A stretch of DNA of 64,000 nucleotides. Origin: Pseudobutyrivibrio sp. ACV-2 (GTDB taxonomy: Bacteria > Bacillota > Clostridia > Lachnospirales > Lachnospiraceae). The stretch is taken from positions 185,277 through 249,276 of the forward strand of contig NZ_FNQZ01000003.1 in the NCBI RefSeq assembly GCF_900107545.1, given 5' to 3'. A program made the translations under genes and the position numbers. The notes under the pieces are model-generated. The model saw only the letters and a program-made list of their open reading frames with translations, was not told where the DNA came from and did no database searches. Below, one piece after another: positions 35,291-46,600 of the stretch (positions are counted from its first letter, which is position 1; every line of letters starts with the position of its first letter).

Positions 35291-37369
35291 ATGAGCAATA
35301 AAAAAGGTAGTTTATCAATTACTAGTGAAAACATTTTTCCAGTTATCAAAAAGTGGTTATATTCTGACCATGACATTTTCTATAGAGAGCTTATTTCAAA
35401 TGGCTGTGATGCCATCACCAAGCTTAAAAAGCTTGATATGATGGGAGAATATTCACTTCCACTTGACTACAAGGCAAAGATTCAGGTTATCGTTAGCCCA
35501 GAGGACAAGACTCTTACATTCATTGATAATGGTCTTGGTATGACATCTGATGAGGTGGATGAATACATCAATCAGATTGCATTTTCAGGTGCAACAGATT
35601 TCCTTGAAAAATACAAGGACAAGGCTGATTCAGACCAGATTATTGGTCACTTTGGTCTTGGCTTCTATTCAGCATTTATGGTAGCTGATGAGGTGCATAT
35701 CGACACACTTTCATACAAGGATGGCGCTACAGCAGTTCATTGGGAATGCGATGGCGGTACAGAGTTTGAGATGGGGGATGGCGATTGGGACCAGGTAGGT
35801 ACCAAAATTACATTATTCTTAAACGAGGATTGCCTTGAGTTTGCAAATGAGTATCGTGCTCGTGAAGTTATCACAAAGTACTGCTCATTCATGCCTACAG
35901 AAATCTATCTTTCAAAGAAGGATGCACCAGAGGAATATGAGACTATCGATGCAGCTGACAAGAGAGATACAGATAAAGTAATCGAAGAAATCCACGAGGA
36001 AGCAAAGTTCGAAGAAAAGGAAAATGAAAACGGAGAGAAGGAGCAGGTAGAGGTTTCTCCTGCAAAGGATAAACTTAAGATTGTTAAGCGTCCAGTACCT
36101 CTCAATGAGACACATCCACTTTGGACAAAGAGCCCTTCAGAGTGCACAGACGAGGAGTACAAGGCATTTTATCGTGATGTATTCCATGACTACAAGGAGC
36201 CACTTTTCTGGATTCACCTTAACATGGATTACCCATTCAATCTCAAGGGTATTTTATACTTCCCTAAGATTAATACAGAGTACGATTCAATCGAAGGCAC
36301 AATCAAGCTTTACAACAACCAGGTATTCATTGCTGACAACATCAAAGAAGTTATTCCAGAATTCTTAATGCTTCTTAAAGGTGTTATCGATTGTCCAGAT
36401 CTTCCACTTAATGTTTCTCGTTCAGCACTTCAGAATGATGGTTTTGTTACAAAGATTTCTGAATACATTACCAAAAAGGTGGCAGACAAGCTCACTGGTA
36501 TGTGCAAGACTGACAAAGAGTCTTATGAGAAATACTGGGACGACATTGCACCATTCATCAAGTTTGGTTGCCTCAAGGACAACAAGTTCTGCGATAAGAT
36601 GAACGACTACATCCTTTTCAAGGATATTAATGATGCATACATCACCCTTCCAGAGCTCCTTGTTAAGGAAGAGGAAAAGGCTACTGATGAAAATGGTGAG
36701 ACAGTTGAGGCTGAGGTTGTAGATGATACTAAAGAAGCTGAGGCTACAACTGAGCCAGAGGATAAGAGAAAGACAGTCTACTACGTAACAGACCTTCAGC
36801 AGCAGTCACAATATGTAAACATGTTCAAGGAACAGGGACAAAATGCAGTAATTCTTGATCATGCTATCGATACATCATTCATCACTCAGCTTGAGCAGCG
36901 TAATGAGAACTACAAGTTCTGCCGCATTGATGCAGATGTTACAGAAAACATGGTAGAGCAGACTTCTGAGGATGAGCTTAAGACAGAGACAGAGACACTT
37001 ACAGAAGTGTTCCGAAAGGCTCTTAATAACGAAGGTCTTACAGTAAAAGTTGAAAAGTTCAAGAATAAGGACGTTTCTTCTATGCTTACTGTATCAGAAG
37101 AGAGCCGCCGTATGCAGGACATGATGAAGATGTATGCTATGGGTGGAATGGACATGGGAATGTTTGGCTCAGCATCTGAGACTTTAGTTCTTAATGCTAA
37201 CAACGATTTAGTTCAGTACATCCTTAACAATAAGGATTCTGAAAACGTGCCAACTTTTGCAGCTCAGCTTTATGACCTTGCAAAGATTTCAAATGCACCA
37301 CTTTCACCAGAAGCAATGACTGAATTTGTTTCTCGTTCTAACAAAATTATGATGTTACTTGCAAAATAA
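35291..37369 (+). CDS. htpG: Hsp90-family chaperone HtpG
   Basis: 692 residues from the ATG at 35291, ten bases after AAAGGAG; an in-frame GTG two codons upstream is less well spaced. GHKL ATPase motifs: ELISNGCDAITKL (Asn metal ligand), FIDNGLGM, GHFGLGFYSAFMVAD. Charged linker ~residue 215-245 and a second acidic insertion near 460-490 (EEEKATDENGETVEAEVVDDTKEAEA region). Conserved middle domain includes LPLNVSRSALQND. Folds client proteins with ATP; under HrcA control here by the CIRCE element. Confidence 0.96.
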   Translation: MSNKKGSLSITSENIFPVIKKWLYSDHDIFYRELISNGCDAITKLKKLDMMGEYSLPLDYKAKIQVIVSPEDKTLTFIDNGLGMTSDEVDEYINQIAFSGATDFLEKYKDKADSDQIIGHFGLGFYSAFMVADEVHIDTLSYKDGATAVHWECDGGTEFEMGDGDWDQVGTKITLFLNEDCLEFANEYRAREVITKYCSFMPTEIYLSKKDAPEEYETIDAADKRDTDKVIEEIHEEAKFEEKENENGEKEQVEVSPAKDKLKIVKRPVPLNETHPLWTKSPSECTDEEYKAFYRDVFHDYKEPLFWIHLNMDYPFNLKGILYFPKINTEYDSIEGTIKLYNNQVFIADNIKEVIPEFLMLLKGVIDCPDLPLNVSRSALQNDGFVTKISEYITKKVADKLTGMCKTDKESYEKYWDDIAPFIKFGCLKDNKFCDKMNDYILFKDINDAYITLPELLVKEEEKATDENGETVEAEVVDDTKEAEATTEPEDKRKTVYYVTDLQQQSQYVNMFKEQGQNAVILDHAIDTSFITQLEQRNENYKFCRIDADVTENMVEQTSEDELKTETETLTEVFRKALNNEGLTVKVEKFKNKDVSSMLTVSEESRRMQDMMKMYAMGGMDMGMFGSASETLVLNANNDLVQYILNNKDSENVPTFAAQLYDLAKISNAPLSPEAMTEFVSRSNKIMMLLAK

Positions 37370-37397
37370 TAAAAACAATATATTAGTTCTTTAGTTG

Positions 37398-37426
37398 AAT
37401 GGCAGGCATTATTGTCTGCCATTTTC
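37398..37426 (+). terminator. Terminator of htpG
   Basis: AATGGCAG/CTGCCATT stem followed by TT-rich sequence. Confidence 0.7.
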
Positions 37427-37499
37427 TAATTATTGCTTTTATTTAGAGCAAGAATTCATAATCTACATACCGTAATGTGATAGAAATGTGAATATTTTA

Positions 37500-37570
37500 T
37501 TGAAAAAGTATGTTTATTCAATTATTATAGATGTATGGGGAGGATACGCAAACAGAAAGCGTATTTTTTT
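37500..37570 (+). promoter_or_regulatory. Promoter followed at once by a terminator hairpin, GH13 leader
   Basis: TTGAAA (37500-37505), 17-bp spacer, TATTAT (37523-37528). The start expected near 37535 is followed after about ten bases by the hairpin ATACGC-AAACAGAAA-GCGTAT and a T-run (37544-37570). The ribosome site GGGGGGAG and ATG come right after. This suggests attenuation control of the GH13 gene. Confidence 0.6.
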
Positions 37571-37583
37571 ATTTGGGGGGAGC

Positions 37584-38987
37584 ATGGCTGTAGCTGGTAA
37601 CAAGAAATGGTGGAAAAACTCTATCGTATATCAAGTATACACCGATTCTTTTTGTGATAGTAATGATGACGGTATAGGAGATATTCAAGGAATCATATCA
37701 AAACTTAATTATCTTAAGGAATTAGGGGTAGATATTATTTGTCTTAGCCCTGTATTTCCGAGCCCTCGTAACGACAAAGGTTATGACATTTCTGATTTTA
37801 AGGGCATCAATCCCGACTATGGAACTATGGAGGATATGGATCGGCTTATTAGTCGAGCCAAAAGACTCAGAATAAAGATAATAATGGATATTGCCATTAA
37901 TTGCACGTCTGATGAGCATGAGTGGTTCAAAAAAGCATTAGATGGAGATGAAAAATATAAGGACTACTATTACTTCAGAAAAGGAAGTAGACTTTTTAAA
38001 CCGAATAATTGGCATTCATTTTATGGCGGTAGTGCCTGGACCAAAGTAGAAAATGGTGAATCCTATTTACATTTGCTTGGAGATAGCCAGCCGGATTTAA
38101 ATTGGGATAACCCGGATGTCTATAATGAATTTGTCGATATCATGCGTTTCTGGCTTGATAAAGGCGTGTCTGGATTTAGAATTGATAATGTAAACATTAT
38201 ATATAAAAACACCCTGGAAAACGGCAAATTTAGCCCGGTTTTAGCAGGTAAAGAGCACTATCTACATACTCATGGTTGTGATGAAATATTAAAAAAGTTT
38301 CGTTCTGAAGTATGGTCCAATTATAAAAGCTTCATTGTTGGTGAAACGGTTTTGACATCAGTGGATGATATAAGACTGTTTTGCGGTGACAATAATGGAG
38401 AGTTGGATACAGCTTTTTTCTTTGGAAGAATGGAAGCTGATAGTAAAAAAGTCAGACGTTTACGTAAATACCGCAATGTAGGAAGCCTTTTAAGATATGT
38501 GGATAAGGGGCAGAACAGCCTTGAATTCCCTGTTAATTATCTTGAAACCGGCGATGATGCAGACTACGTTAGGTACTTTGGTTCAGATCAAAGAAGTCGT
38601 TTATATTTCGAGAAAATGCTAACAGGATTAAATCTTTCATTGAAGGGGATACCTTTCATAAGTGCTGGAAAATCCTGTAGCAATCCAGATGATTTGAAGG
38701 AACCTGACAGTCTTTCTAAATTCTATGCAAACATGATTGAATTTAGGAAAAAATCAAAGGCATTGTCTGAGGGAAGATATAGACGAATAGCATCTAGAAA
38801 TGATGTTTTCATATTCACACGAGAGGCACCTGAGGAGAGACTATACGTTTATTGTAATTTTTCAATCTTTAACAAAGACGCAGAATTCTATGGTGACAGA
38901 ATAATTTTTAGCAACTACGATACTTCGGAAATCAAGGAATTCACTTTGAGGCCATTTGAATTTCGTATTGTAGTTTCAAACATTTAG
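37584..38987 (+). CDS. GH13-like protein with altered active site
   Basis: 467 residues from the ATG at 37584; the longer frame would include the leader terminator. Strong alpha-amylase-family start (WWKNSIVYQVYTDSFCDSNDDGIGDIQGI), and the catalytic nucleophile Asp201 (GFRIDNV) and acid/base Glu254 (VGETV) are kept. The Asp of region IV survives as Asp324. But the two His that bind sugar in subsite -1 are gone: NHTSDEH is NCTSDEH (Cys107) and NHD is TGD (Gly323). The PFIYQGEE block has become PFISAGKS. It may act on an unusual glycoside, be a transglycosylase, or be inactive. Located after htpG; a link with the sugar importer is possible but not shown. Confidence 0.8.
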   Translation: MAVAGNKKWWKNSIVYQVYTDSFCDSNDDGIGDIQGIISKLNYLKELGVDIICLSPVFPSPRNDKGYDISDFKGINPDYGTMEDMDRLISRAKRLRIKIIMDIAINCTSDEHEWFKKALDGDEKYKDYYYFRKGSRLFKPNNWHSFYGGSAWTKVENGESYLHLLGDSQPDLNWDNPDVYNEFVDIMRFWLDKGVSGFRIDNVNIIYKNTLENGKFSPVLAGKEHYLHTHGCDEILKKFRSEVWSNYKSFIVGETVLTSVDDIRLFCGDNNGELDTAFFFGRMEADSKKVRRLRKYRNVGSLLRYVDKGQNSLEFPVNYLETGDDADYVRYFGSDQRSRLYFEKMLTGLNLSLKGIPFISAGKSCSNPDDLKEPDSLSKFYANMIEFRKKSKALSEGRYRRIASRNDVFIFTREAPEERLYVYCNFSIFNKDAEFYGDRIIFSNYDTSEIKEFTLRPFEFRIVVSNI

Positions 38988-38992
38988 CAGAA

Positions 38993-39042
38993 AAATAAAA
39001 GAGCTAGTTAAACTATTAATAGCTAAACTAGCTCTTATTTTA
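38993..39042. terminator. Bidirectional terminator between convergent genes
   Basis: AAAATAA(A)AGAGCTAGTT pairs with AACTAGCTCTTATTTT; it serves the GH13 gene and the minus-strand gene. Confidence 0.8.
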
Positions 39043-39045
39043 TAT

Positions 39046-42000
39046 TTATGCTTCTTTTAGGTTTTTATTTGCTGTCGAAAGCATAAGCTTAATTCTGTTA
39101 AGCTGATTTACTTCAGAAGCACCAGGATCGTAATCGATGGCTACGATATTTGCTGATGGATGCTCATGGCGGATACGTTTGATAACGCCCTTACCCACAA
39201 CATGGTTTGGTAAACAACCAAATGGCTGAATACATACGATGTTGCTTGCACCTGTTTCAATAAGCTCAAGCATTTCACCTGTAAGGAACCAGCCTTCACC
39301 AGTCTGATTTCCGATTGAAACAATTTCCTTAGCCTGCGCAGCGGTGTTTGTAATATAAGCAGGAGCTGTAAATCTCTTTGACTTATTGAACTCATCTCTG
39401 GCAGCACTTCTAAGCCATTCAAAGAACTTGATTCCCATGTCACAGTAGAATTTTGTTTTGCGGCTTGTACCAAGGTTTTCTTCTTTGAAGTTTGCATTGT
39501 AGAAGCTGTAGAGTAGGAAGTCTGTTAAATCAGGAATAACAGCCTCAGCACCTTCCTGCTCAAGAAGGTCAGCTAAATGGTTGTTGGCTGCAGGAAGGAA
39601 CTTAACTAAAATCTCACCTACAATACCAACTCTAGGCTTTGATAAACCTTCAATGATAGGAAGATTGTCAAAGTCTCTGATGATTTCTCTACACATCTTT
39701 TTAAACTTTCTGTGAGAGAGAATCTTTTTATTTGAAATAAAGTCTATAATTTCTTTCTTCCATTTTTCGTGAAGCTCATTTGTAGAGCCAGGCACAGCTT
39801 CGTATGGACGAACTCTGTATACGCAACGTAAAAGAATATCGCCAAATGTAAGAGCGTATAAACCGTGCTGAAGTAAGCTAGGTGAAAGCTTAAATCCAGG
39901 GTTTTTCTCTAGGCCGCTAAGGTTTAATGAGATAACCGGAACATCTGGATAACCAGCCTTTGCAAGTGCTCTACGGATAAATCCGATGTAGTTGGAAGCA
40001 CGGCAACCACCACCTGTCTGAGAGATTAAAAGAGCAGTGCGGCTCATATCAAAATCTCCGGAATCGATAGCAGCCATAAGCTGTCCAATTACCATAAGTG
40101 ATGGATAGCAGGCATCGTTGTTTACGTATTTAAGACCTACATCTACACATGTACGAGTTGGGATATCAGGTACCACCAGATTGTATCCTGCCGCATTAAA
40201 TGCAGGTTCAATTAAATCAAAGTGGATAGGTGACATCTGTGGACAAAGAATTGTGTAATTCTTCTTCATTTCCTCCGTAAATACGATACGGTTGTAGCTT
40301 GCTGGAACGATAGTACGCTCTTGTTTTTTCTTTTTCTTTACACGGAGGGCTGCAAGTAAAGAACGGATACGAATACGTGCTGCACCAAGGTTGTTAACCT
40401 CATCAATCTTAAGGCAGGTGTAAATCTTGCCTGAGTGTGTAAGGATATCTGCAACCTGGTCTGTTGTAACAGCATCAAGACCACATCCAAAGGAATTGAG
40501 CTGAATCAAATCTAAGTTATCATGCTTTTTAACATAGTTGGCAGCTGAGTACATACGTGAGTGGAACATCCACTGGTCCATAACGATGAGAGGGCGTTCA
40601 ACCTCTCCAAGGTTTGAAATGGAATCCTCTGTAAGGACTGCAATGCCGTAGCTGTTAATGAGCTCTGGAATACCATGGTTAATCTCAGGGTCTACGTGAT
40701 ATGGACGACCTGCAAGAACGATACCATGTTTTCCTGTCTCCTCAAGATACTTAAGTACCTCGGCACCCTTAGCATACATATCATTTCTGAAATGCTCCTG
40801 CTCAGCCCATGCAGCATGTGCAGCTGCTCTGACTTCACCTTCTGAGATATCAAATTCTTCTTTAAATACCTTTACAAGTTGGGTAGCTAGAATATCCTCG
40901 CTGGTAAATGCCATAAATGGATTTAAGAAGCGAACCTTGCCTGTGGTGATTTCATCCACGTTATTCTTGATGTTTTCTGCATAAGAAGTAACGATAGGGC
41001 AGTTGTAGTGGTTGTTTGAATCAGGAAATTCATTTCTCTCATAAGGGATACATGGATAGTAAATGAAATCCACATTTCCCTCATTGATAAGCCACTGTAC
41101 ATGTCCATGAGCAAGCTTTGCAGGGTAGCACTCTGACTCTGAAGGAATAGATTCGATACCCATCTCATAAACCTTGCGGTTTGAACGAGGTGAAAGTACT
41201 ACTCTAAATTTAAGCGCCTTAAAGAATGTAGCCCAGAAAGGATAATTCTCGTAAAGGTTGAGCACTCGTGGAATACCAACGGAGCCACGAACAGCTTCCT
41301 CTTCAGAAAGAGGTTCATAATCAAATAATCTGTTGAATTTATATTCGTAAAGGTTAGGGATGTTTTCTTTATTTTTAACACCGCCTGCACCCTTTTCACA
41401 TCTGTTACCAGTGATGAATGAACGGCCGCCTGAGAATCTGTTGATTGTAAGGAGGCAGTGGTTCACACAACCCTGACAACGTGTAAGCTTTGTATCGAAA
41501 GTAAGGTTGTTGATTTCATCGATGCCAAGAGTAGTGGTAGTAGGATTTTCCTCATAGCGCTCCTTGGCAATAAGAGCACAACCGAAGGCACCCATGATAC
41601 CTGCAATGTCAGGTCTGACTACATCTACACCTGCTGTTTTCTCAAGTGAACGAAGAACAGCGTCATTGTAGAAGGTACCACCCTGAACTACGATATTCTT
41701 TCCGAGCTCTGAAGCATCAGAAAGCTTAATAACCTTAAATAATGCGTTTTTGATTACAGAGTAAGCAAGACCAGAAGAAATGTCTGCAACGGAAGCACCT
41801 TCCTTTTGTGCCTGCTTAACCTTTGAATTCATAAATACAGTACAACGTGTTCCAAGGTCGATTGGGTTAAGGGCAAAAAGAGCTTCCTCAGCGAAATCCT
41901 GTACAGTAAAATCAAGTGATTTTGCAAATGTCTCGATGAAAGAACCGCAGCCTGAAGAGCAAGCTTCATTAAGCTGAACACTGTCTACGACGCCATTTTT

Positions 42001-43296
42001 GATGCGGATACATTTCATATCCTGACCACCGATATCAAGTATGCAGTCAACATCTGGATTGAAGAAAGCAGCGGCATAGTAATGAGCGATTGTTTCTACT
42101 TCCCCATCATCAAGCTGTAATGCAGCCTTTAAAAGCGCCTCACCATAACCTGTAGAGCAAGAATGTACGATATGTGTATCCTCAGGCATAATAGAGTAGA
42201 TTTCCTTTAATGCCTTTAGAGAAGTAGCAAGTGGGCTACCATTGTTGCTAGAGTAGAATGAATAAAGAAGTGTTCCGTCATCACCAACAACAGCAAGCTT
42301 TGTAGTGGTAGAGCCTGCATCAATACCAAGGTAAACATTTCCGTGGTAGTTGGCTAAATCCCCCTTTTTAACTTCAGCCTTTGCATGTCTGTCTTTAAAG
42401 GCTCTGAAGTCTTCCTCTGATTCGAATAGAGGATCAAGTCGGGCAACCTCGAAATCCATTTTGATTCCTTCAGAAAGCTTGTCGATAAGGTCGTCCATTG
42501 GAACATGGTTCTCTTCCTTTGAATTAAGGGCAGAACCTATAGCTGCAAAAAGATGTGAGTTATCAAGTGTGATAGCGTGCTCATCATCAAGCTTTAATGT
42601 GCGGATGAAGGTCTCTTTAAGCTGGTCCAAAAAGTGAAGTGGACCACCGAGGAAAGCAACGTGTCCGCGGATAGGCTTACCGCAGGCAAGACCTGAAATA
42701 GTCTGATTAACTACAGCCTGGAAAATAGAAGCTGAAAGGTCTTCCTTTGATGCGCCTTCATTGATAAGAGGCTGAATATCTGTCTTTGCGAATACACCGC
42801 AACGAGCAGCGATTGGATAGATAGCCTTGTAGTCCTTTGCATATTGGTTAAGTCCAGTGGCGTCAGTCCGCAAAAGAGAAGCCATCTGGTCGATGAAGGA
42901 ACCAGTACCACCGGCACAGATACCATTCATTCGCTGCTCAACATTGCCATTCTCAAAATAAATGATTTTGGCATCCTCACCACCAAGCTCGATAGCAACA
43001 TCTGTCTGTGGAGCGTAGTGAGTAAGTGAAGTGGAAACAGCGATAACCTCTTGTACAAATTCAACACCAAGATGCTTAGCGAGAGTAAGTCCACCGGACC
43101 CTGTAATCATAGGACGTACTTCGATTTTTCCAAGCAATGACTTGGCCTGTGTAAGTAAATCAGTGAGAGTCTGCTGAATATTAGCAAAGTGTCTCTGATA
43201 ATCTGAAAATAGTAAATTGTTCTCGTTATCTAAAACGGCTATTTTGACAGTAGTAGAGCCGATGTCGATACCGAGCTTGAACTGTTTGTTTTCCAT
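39046..43296 (-). CDS. Giant acyl-CoA dehydratase activase-related protein (BadF/HgdC-like x2 plus DUF2229-type domain)
   Basis: 1416 residues. Two tandem ASKHA-type ATPase domains: the first (1-290) starts [18 protein letters not shown] and has [38 protein letters not shown]; the second (about 320-590) starts [17 protein letters not shown] with [12 protein letters not shown] and [16 protein letters not shown], where Cys motifs fit a bridging 4Fe-4S cluster as in 2-hydroxyacyl-CoA dehydratase activators. The C-terminal ~800 residues hold Cys-rich dehydratase-like modules ([43 protein letters not shown]). Known in many Clostridia, but the reaction is not established. Possibly an ATP-driven electron injector for a radical reaction. 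It is transcribed away from the gltB region. Confidence 0.85.
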   Translation of the reverse strand: MENKQFKLGIDIGSTTVKIAVLDNENNLLFSDYQRHFANIQQTLTDLLTQAKSLLGKIEVRPMITGSGGLTLAKHLGVEFVQEVIAVSTSLTHYAPQTDVAIELGGEDAKIIYFENGNVEQRMNGICAGGTGSFIDQMASLLRTDATGLNQYAKDYKAIYPIAARCGVFAKTDIQPLINEGASKEDLSASIFQAVVNQTISGLACGKPIRGHVAFLGGPLHFLDQLKETFIRTLKLDDEHAITLDNSHLFAAIGSALNSKEENHVPMDDLIDKLSEGIKMDFEVARLDPLFESEEDFRAFKDRHAKAEVKKGDLANYHGNVYLGIDAGSTTTKLAVVGDDGTLLYSFYSSNNGSPLATSLKALKEIYSIMPEDTHIVHSCSTGYGEALLKAALQLDDGEVETIAHYYAAAFFNPDVDCILDIGGQDMKCIRIKNGVVDSVQLNEACSSGCGSFIETFAKSLDFTVQDFAEEALFALNPIDLGTRCTVFMNSKVKQAQKEGASVADISSGLAYSVIKNALFKVIKLSDASELGKNIVVQGGTFYNDAVLRSLEKTAGVDVVRPDIAGIMGAFGCALIAKERYEENPTTTTLGIDEINNLTFDTKLTRCQGCVNHCLLTINRFSGGRSFITGNRCEKGAGGVKNKENIPNLYEYKFNRLFDYEPLSEEEAVRGSVGIPRVLNLYENYPFWATFFKALKFRVVLSPRSNRKVYEMGIESIPSESECYPAKLAHGHVQWLINEGNVDFIYYPCIPYERNEFPDSNNHYNCPIVTSYAENIKNNVDEITTGKVRFLNPFMAFTSEDILATQLVKVFKEEFDISEGEVRAAAHAAWAEQEHFRNDMYAKGAEVLKYLEETGKHGIVLAGRPYHVDPEINHGIPELINSYGIAVLTEDSISNLGEVERPLIVMDQWMFHSRMYSAANYVKKHDNLDLIQLNSFGCGLDAVTTDQVADILTHSGKIYTCLKIDEVNNLGAARIRIRSLLAALRVKKKKKQERTIVPASYNRIVFTEEMKKNYTILCPQMSPIHFDLIEPAFNAAGYNLVVPDIPTRTCVDVGLKYVNNDACYPSLMVIGQLMAAIDSGDFDMSRTALLISQTGGGCRASNYIGFIRRALAKAGYPDVPVISLNLSGLEKNPGFKLSPSLLQHGLYALTFGDILLRCVYRVRPYEAVPGSTNELHEKWKKEIIDFISNKKILSHRKFKKMCREIIRDFDNLPIIEGLSKPRVGIVGEILVKFLPAANNHLADLLEQEGAEAVIPDLTDFLLYSFYNANFKEENLGTSRKTKFYCDMGIKFFEWLRSAARDEFNKSKRFTAPAYITNTAAQAKEIVSIGNQTGEGWFLTGEMLELIETGASNIVCIQPFGCLPNHVVGKGVIKRIRHEHPSANIVAIDYDPGASEVNQLNRIKLMLSTANKNLKEA

Positions 43297-43447
43297 AAAT
43301 CTCCTAACTAACCCTTTAAAATTAAAGAGTATCCCGAAAGGGATGAAGTGTTTAACTTCTTATTATAATAAAACTCAACTTTACGTATTATAAATGTAAT
43401 AATTCTAATATACAATAAACAAATTATTAAATTTGTTGAAACACCTC

Positions 43448-43476
43448 TTGCATAATTATTAAAATAGTTGTATAGT
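43448..43476 (+). promoter_or_regulatory. Promoter of gltBD
   Basis: TTGCAT (43448-43453), 17-bp spacer, TATAGT (43471-43476); start expected about 43483. Confidence 0.7.
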
Positions 43477-43488
43477 TTTGCACAAGAC

Positions 43489-43540
43489 AAAGGCGTCTAA
43501 AGAAGTACCCAGATTGGGTGTTTCTTTAGGCGCCTTTTTT
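43489..43540 (+). terminator. Leader terminator in gltB 5' UTR
   Basis: A long stem begins about seven bases after the predicted start: AAAGGCGTCTAAAGAA... pairs with ...TTCTTTAGGCGCC and is followed by T6. gltB begins 120 bases downstream, so RNA polymerase must pass it to express the gene. It begins with the word ACAAAGGCGTC, also found before asnB. Confidence 0.8.
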
Positions 43541-43549
43541 AATGCAAAT

Positions 43550-43592
43550 AGGAGGGGTCCACGAAGTTGGAGAGCCTGTTTGTCACGGCACA
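43550..43592 (+). repeat. Relative of the 34021 element in the gltB leader
   Basis: Aligns with 34021-34064 (shared AGGAGGG, GCCTGT, CACGGC words). It is followed by an ATCGC-AAA-GCGAT hairpin and a GGCAC/GTGCC outer pair, so the gltB 5' UTR after the terminator is also structured. Confidence 0.5.
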
Positions 43593-43662
43593 CCATCGCA
43601 AAGCGATTTTTAAATGAGTGCCATCCGGTTATGTTAAGGACAAGTGGAAGGAGTAGCAATCA

Positions 43663-46600
43663 ATGGAAAATCATCAGATGGGATTATATAGTCCCCAGTT
43701 TGAGCATGACAATTGTGGAATAGGTGCTGTGGTTTCCATAAAGGGAATCAAAACACACCAGATTGTTTCAGATGCTCTAAAAATAGTTGAAAACCTAGAG
43801 CACAGAGCAGGAAAGGATGCCCTTGGAGAGACAGGAGATGGTGTAGGTATTTTACTTCAAATATCTCACAAATTCTTTTCAAAGGTAGCAAAGGAGTTAG
43901 GGATTTCCATTGGTGATGAAAGAGACTATGGTGTGGGAATGTTTTTCTTTCCAGCAGAAGAGCTGAAGAGAAAGCAGGCCATGAAGATGTTTGAAATCAT
44001 CGTTGAAAAGGAAAATCTTAAGTTCTTAGGCTGGAGAGAGGTTCCAACAAAGCCTGAAATATTAGGAAAAGCTGCAGTTGACTGTATGCCAACTATCTAC
44101 CAGGCTTTCATTAAACGACCAAAGGATTGTCCTAAGGGATTGGATTTTGACAGAAAACTATACGTGGCAAGACGTGTGTTTGAGCAGACAGCAGAGGATA
44201 CTTATGTAGCTTCTCTATCAAGCAGAACAATCGTATATAAGGGAATGTTCCTTGTAAATCAGCTCAGACTTTTCTTTGGGGATCTTTTGGATGAGGATTA
44301 TGAATCAGCCATTGCAACGGTTCACTCACGTTTCTCAACCAACACAAATCCATCCTGGGAGAGAGCACATCCAAACCGCTTTATCGTGCATAATGGTGAG
44401 ATTAACACAATAAAGGGTAACGCAGATAAAATGCTCTCCCGTGAGGAGACAATGGTTTCACAGGTGCTTGAGCCTCAGATGTCAAAAATTACACCAGTAT
44501 GCAATCAGGCAGGTTCTGATTCAGCAATGCTTGATAATGCTCTTGAGTTTTTGGTAATGAACGGAATGCCACTTCCACTTGCAGTTATGATTACCATTCC
44601 GGAACCATGGGTGAAAAATAAGGCAATGGATTCAGCTCGTCGCGATTTCTACCAGTATTACTCTACAATGATGGAGCCATGGGATGGTCCAGCATCAATC
44701 CTGTTTTCAGATGGTGATATCATGGGTGCAGTCCTTGATAGAAACGGTCTTCGCCCATCAAGATACTATATTACAAACGATGACTATTTGATTCTTTCTT
44801 CAGAGGTAGGTGTACTTCCAATTGAAGAGAGCAGAATCAAATTAAAGGATAGATTAAAGCCAGGCAAGATGCTTCTCGTTGATACAGTAGAGGGTCGCTT
44901 GATTGATGACAATGAGCTTAAGGCAAAGTATGCATCACGTCAGCCTTATGGACAGTGGCTTGATGCTAATCTTACCAATCTTTCAGATATTAAGATCCCA
45001 AATGAGCCTGTTCCAAAGCACTCAAATGAAGAGAGAGACAGACTCCAGAAGGCCTTTGGATATTCCTATGAGGAGATAAAGGATTCTATCCTTCCTATGG
45101 CTTTAAATGGTGGTGAAAACACAGGTGCAATGGGTATTGATGTGCCACTTGCAGTGCTTTCAGACAATCATCAGCCATTGTTCAATTACTTTAAACAGCT
45201 ATTTGCTCAGGTAACAAATCCACCTATCGATTCTATTCGTGAGGAGATTGTTACAGCTACAACCATCTATCTTGGAACAGCTGGAAATGTCCTTGAGGAA
45301 AAGGAAGAAAACTGCAACATGCTGCAGATAAACAATCCTATCCTTACAGTGACAGATTTGATGAAGATTAAATCTATGAAGGTACTAGGCCTTCATGCTG
45401 AAACTGTTCCTATTACATATTATAAAAATACTTCTTTGGAAAAGGCTATCGAGCATCTTTATGTAGAGGTAGACAGAGTAAATAGAGAAGGTGCAAATAT
45501 CATCATCCTTTCTGATAGAGGTGTGGATGAAAACCATGTTGCCATCCCATCATTGCTTGCAGTTGCAGCAGTGCAGCATCATTTGGTTCAGACTAAAAAA
45601 CGTACAAGCTTATCTGTCATTTTAGAGTCAGGTGAGCCAAGAGAGGTACACCATTTTGCAACACTTTTAGGTTATGGTGCCTCTGCAATCAACCCTTATC
45701 TTGCTCAGGAGACAATAGGTGAGCTTATTGAAAAGGGACAGCTTCAGAAGGATTATCATGCAGCAGTTGATGCTTACAATGAGGCTGTAATTTCTGGAAT
45801 CATCAAGATTGCATCAAAGATGGGTATTTCTACAGTTCAGTCATATCAGGGCGCAAAGATTTTCGAGGCAATCGGAATCAGCTCTGATGTTATTGATAAA
45901 TATTTCACTGGCACAATTAGCAGAATAGGTGGAATCACAATAGAGGACATTGAGGCTGATGTTGAAAATCAGCATTCAAAAGCATTTGATCCACTAGGAC
46001 TTTCTGTAGATGAATCTCTTGATTCGCGTGGCCAGCACAAGATGCGTTCTGGAGCTGAGGAGCATTTATACAACCCTGCAACAATCCATCTCCTTCAGCT
46101 TTCTACCAGAACGGGTGATTACAATACCTTCAAGGAGTATACATCACTTGTCAATAAGGAAGATTCAGTGAGAAATCTTCGTGGATTAATAGACTTCAAT
46201 TATCCAAAGAAGGGTATAAGTATAGATGAGGTTGAGTCCGTAGATTCAATCGTTAAAAGATTTAAGACTGGTGCAATGAGCTACGGTTCTATCTCAAAGG
46301 AAGCCCACGAAACAATGGCTATTGCCATGAACATGCTTCATGGTAAATCTAACTCAGGTGAAGGTGGCGAGGAAGAAAGCCGCTACACAGTAGGAGAGGA
46401 TGGACTGAATCGTTGTTCTGCAATCAAGCAGGTCGCATCAGGCAGATTTGGTGTTACAAGTAAATACCTAGTAAGTGCCAAGGAAATCCAGATTAAAATG
46501 GCTCAGGGCGCAAAGCCTGGTGAAGGTGGACATCTTCCTGGTAAAAAGGTTTATCCTTGGATTGCAAAGACCAGACTTTCTACACCTGGTGTTGCACTGA

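Noticed and set aside
37488..37583. Longer GH13 start
   Set aside because: The extension spans the predicted promoter -35 and the leader terminator and has no family similarity.
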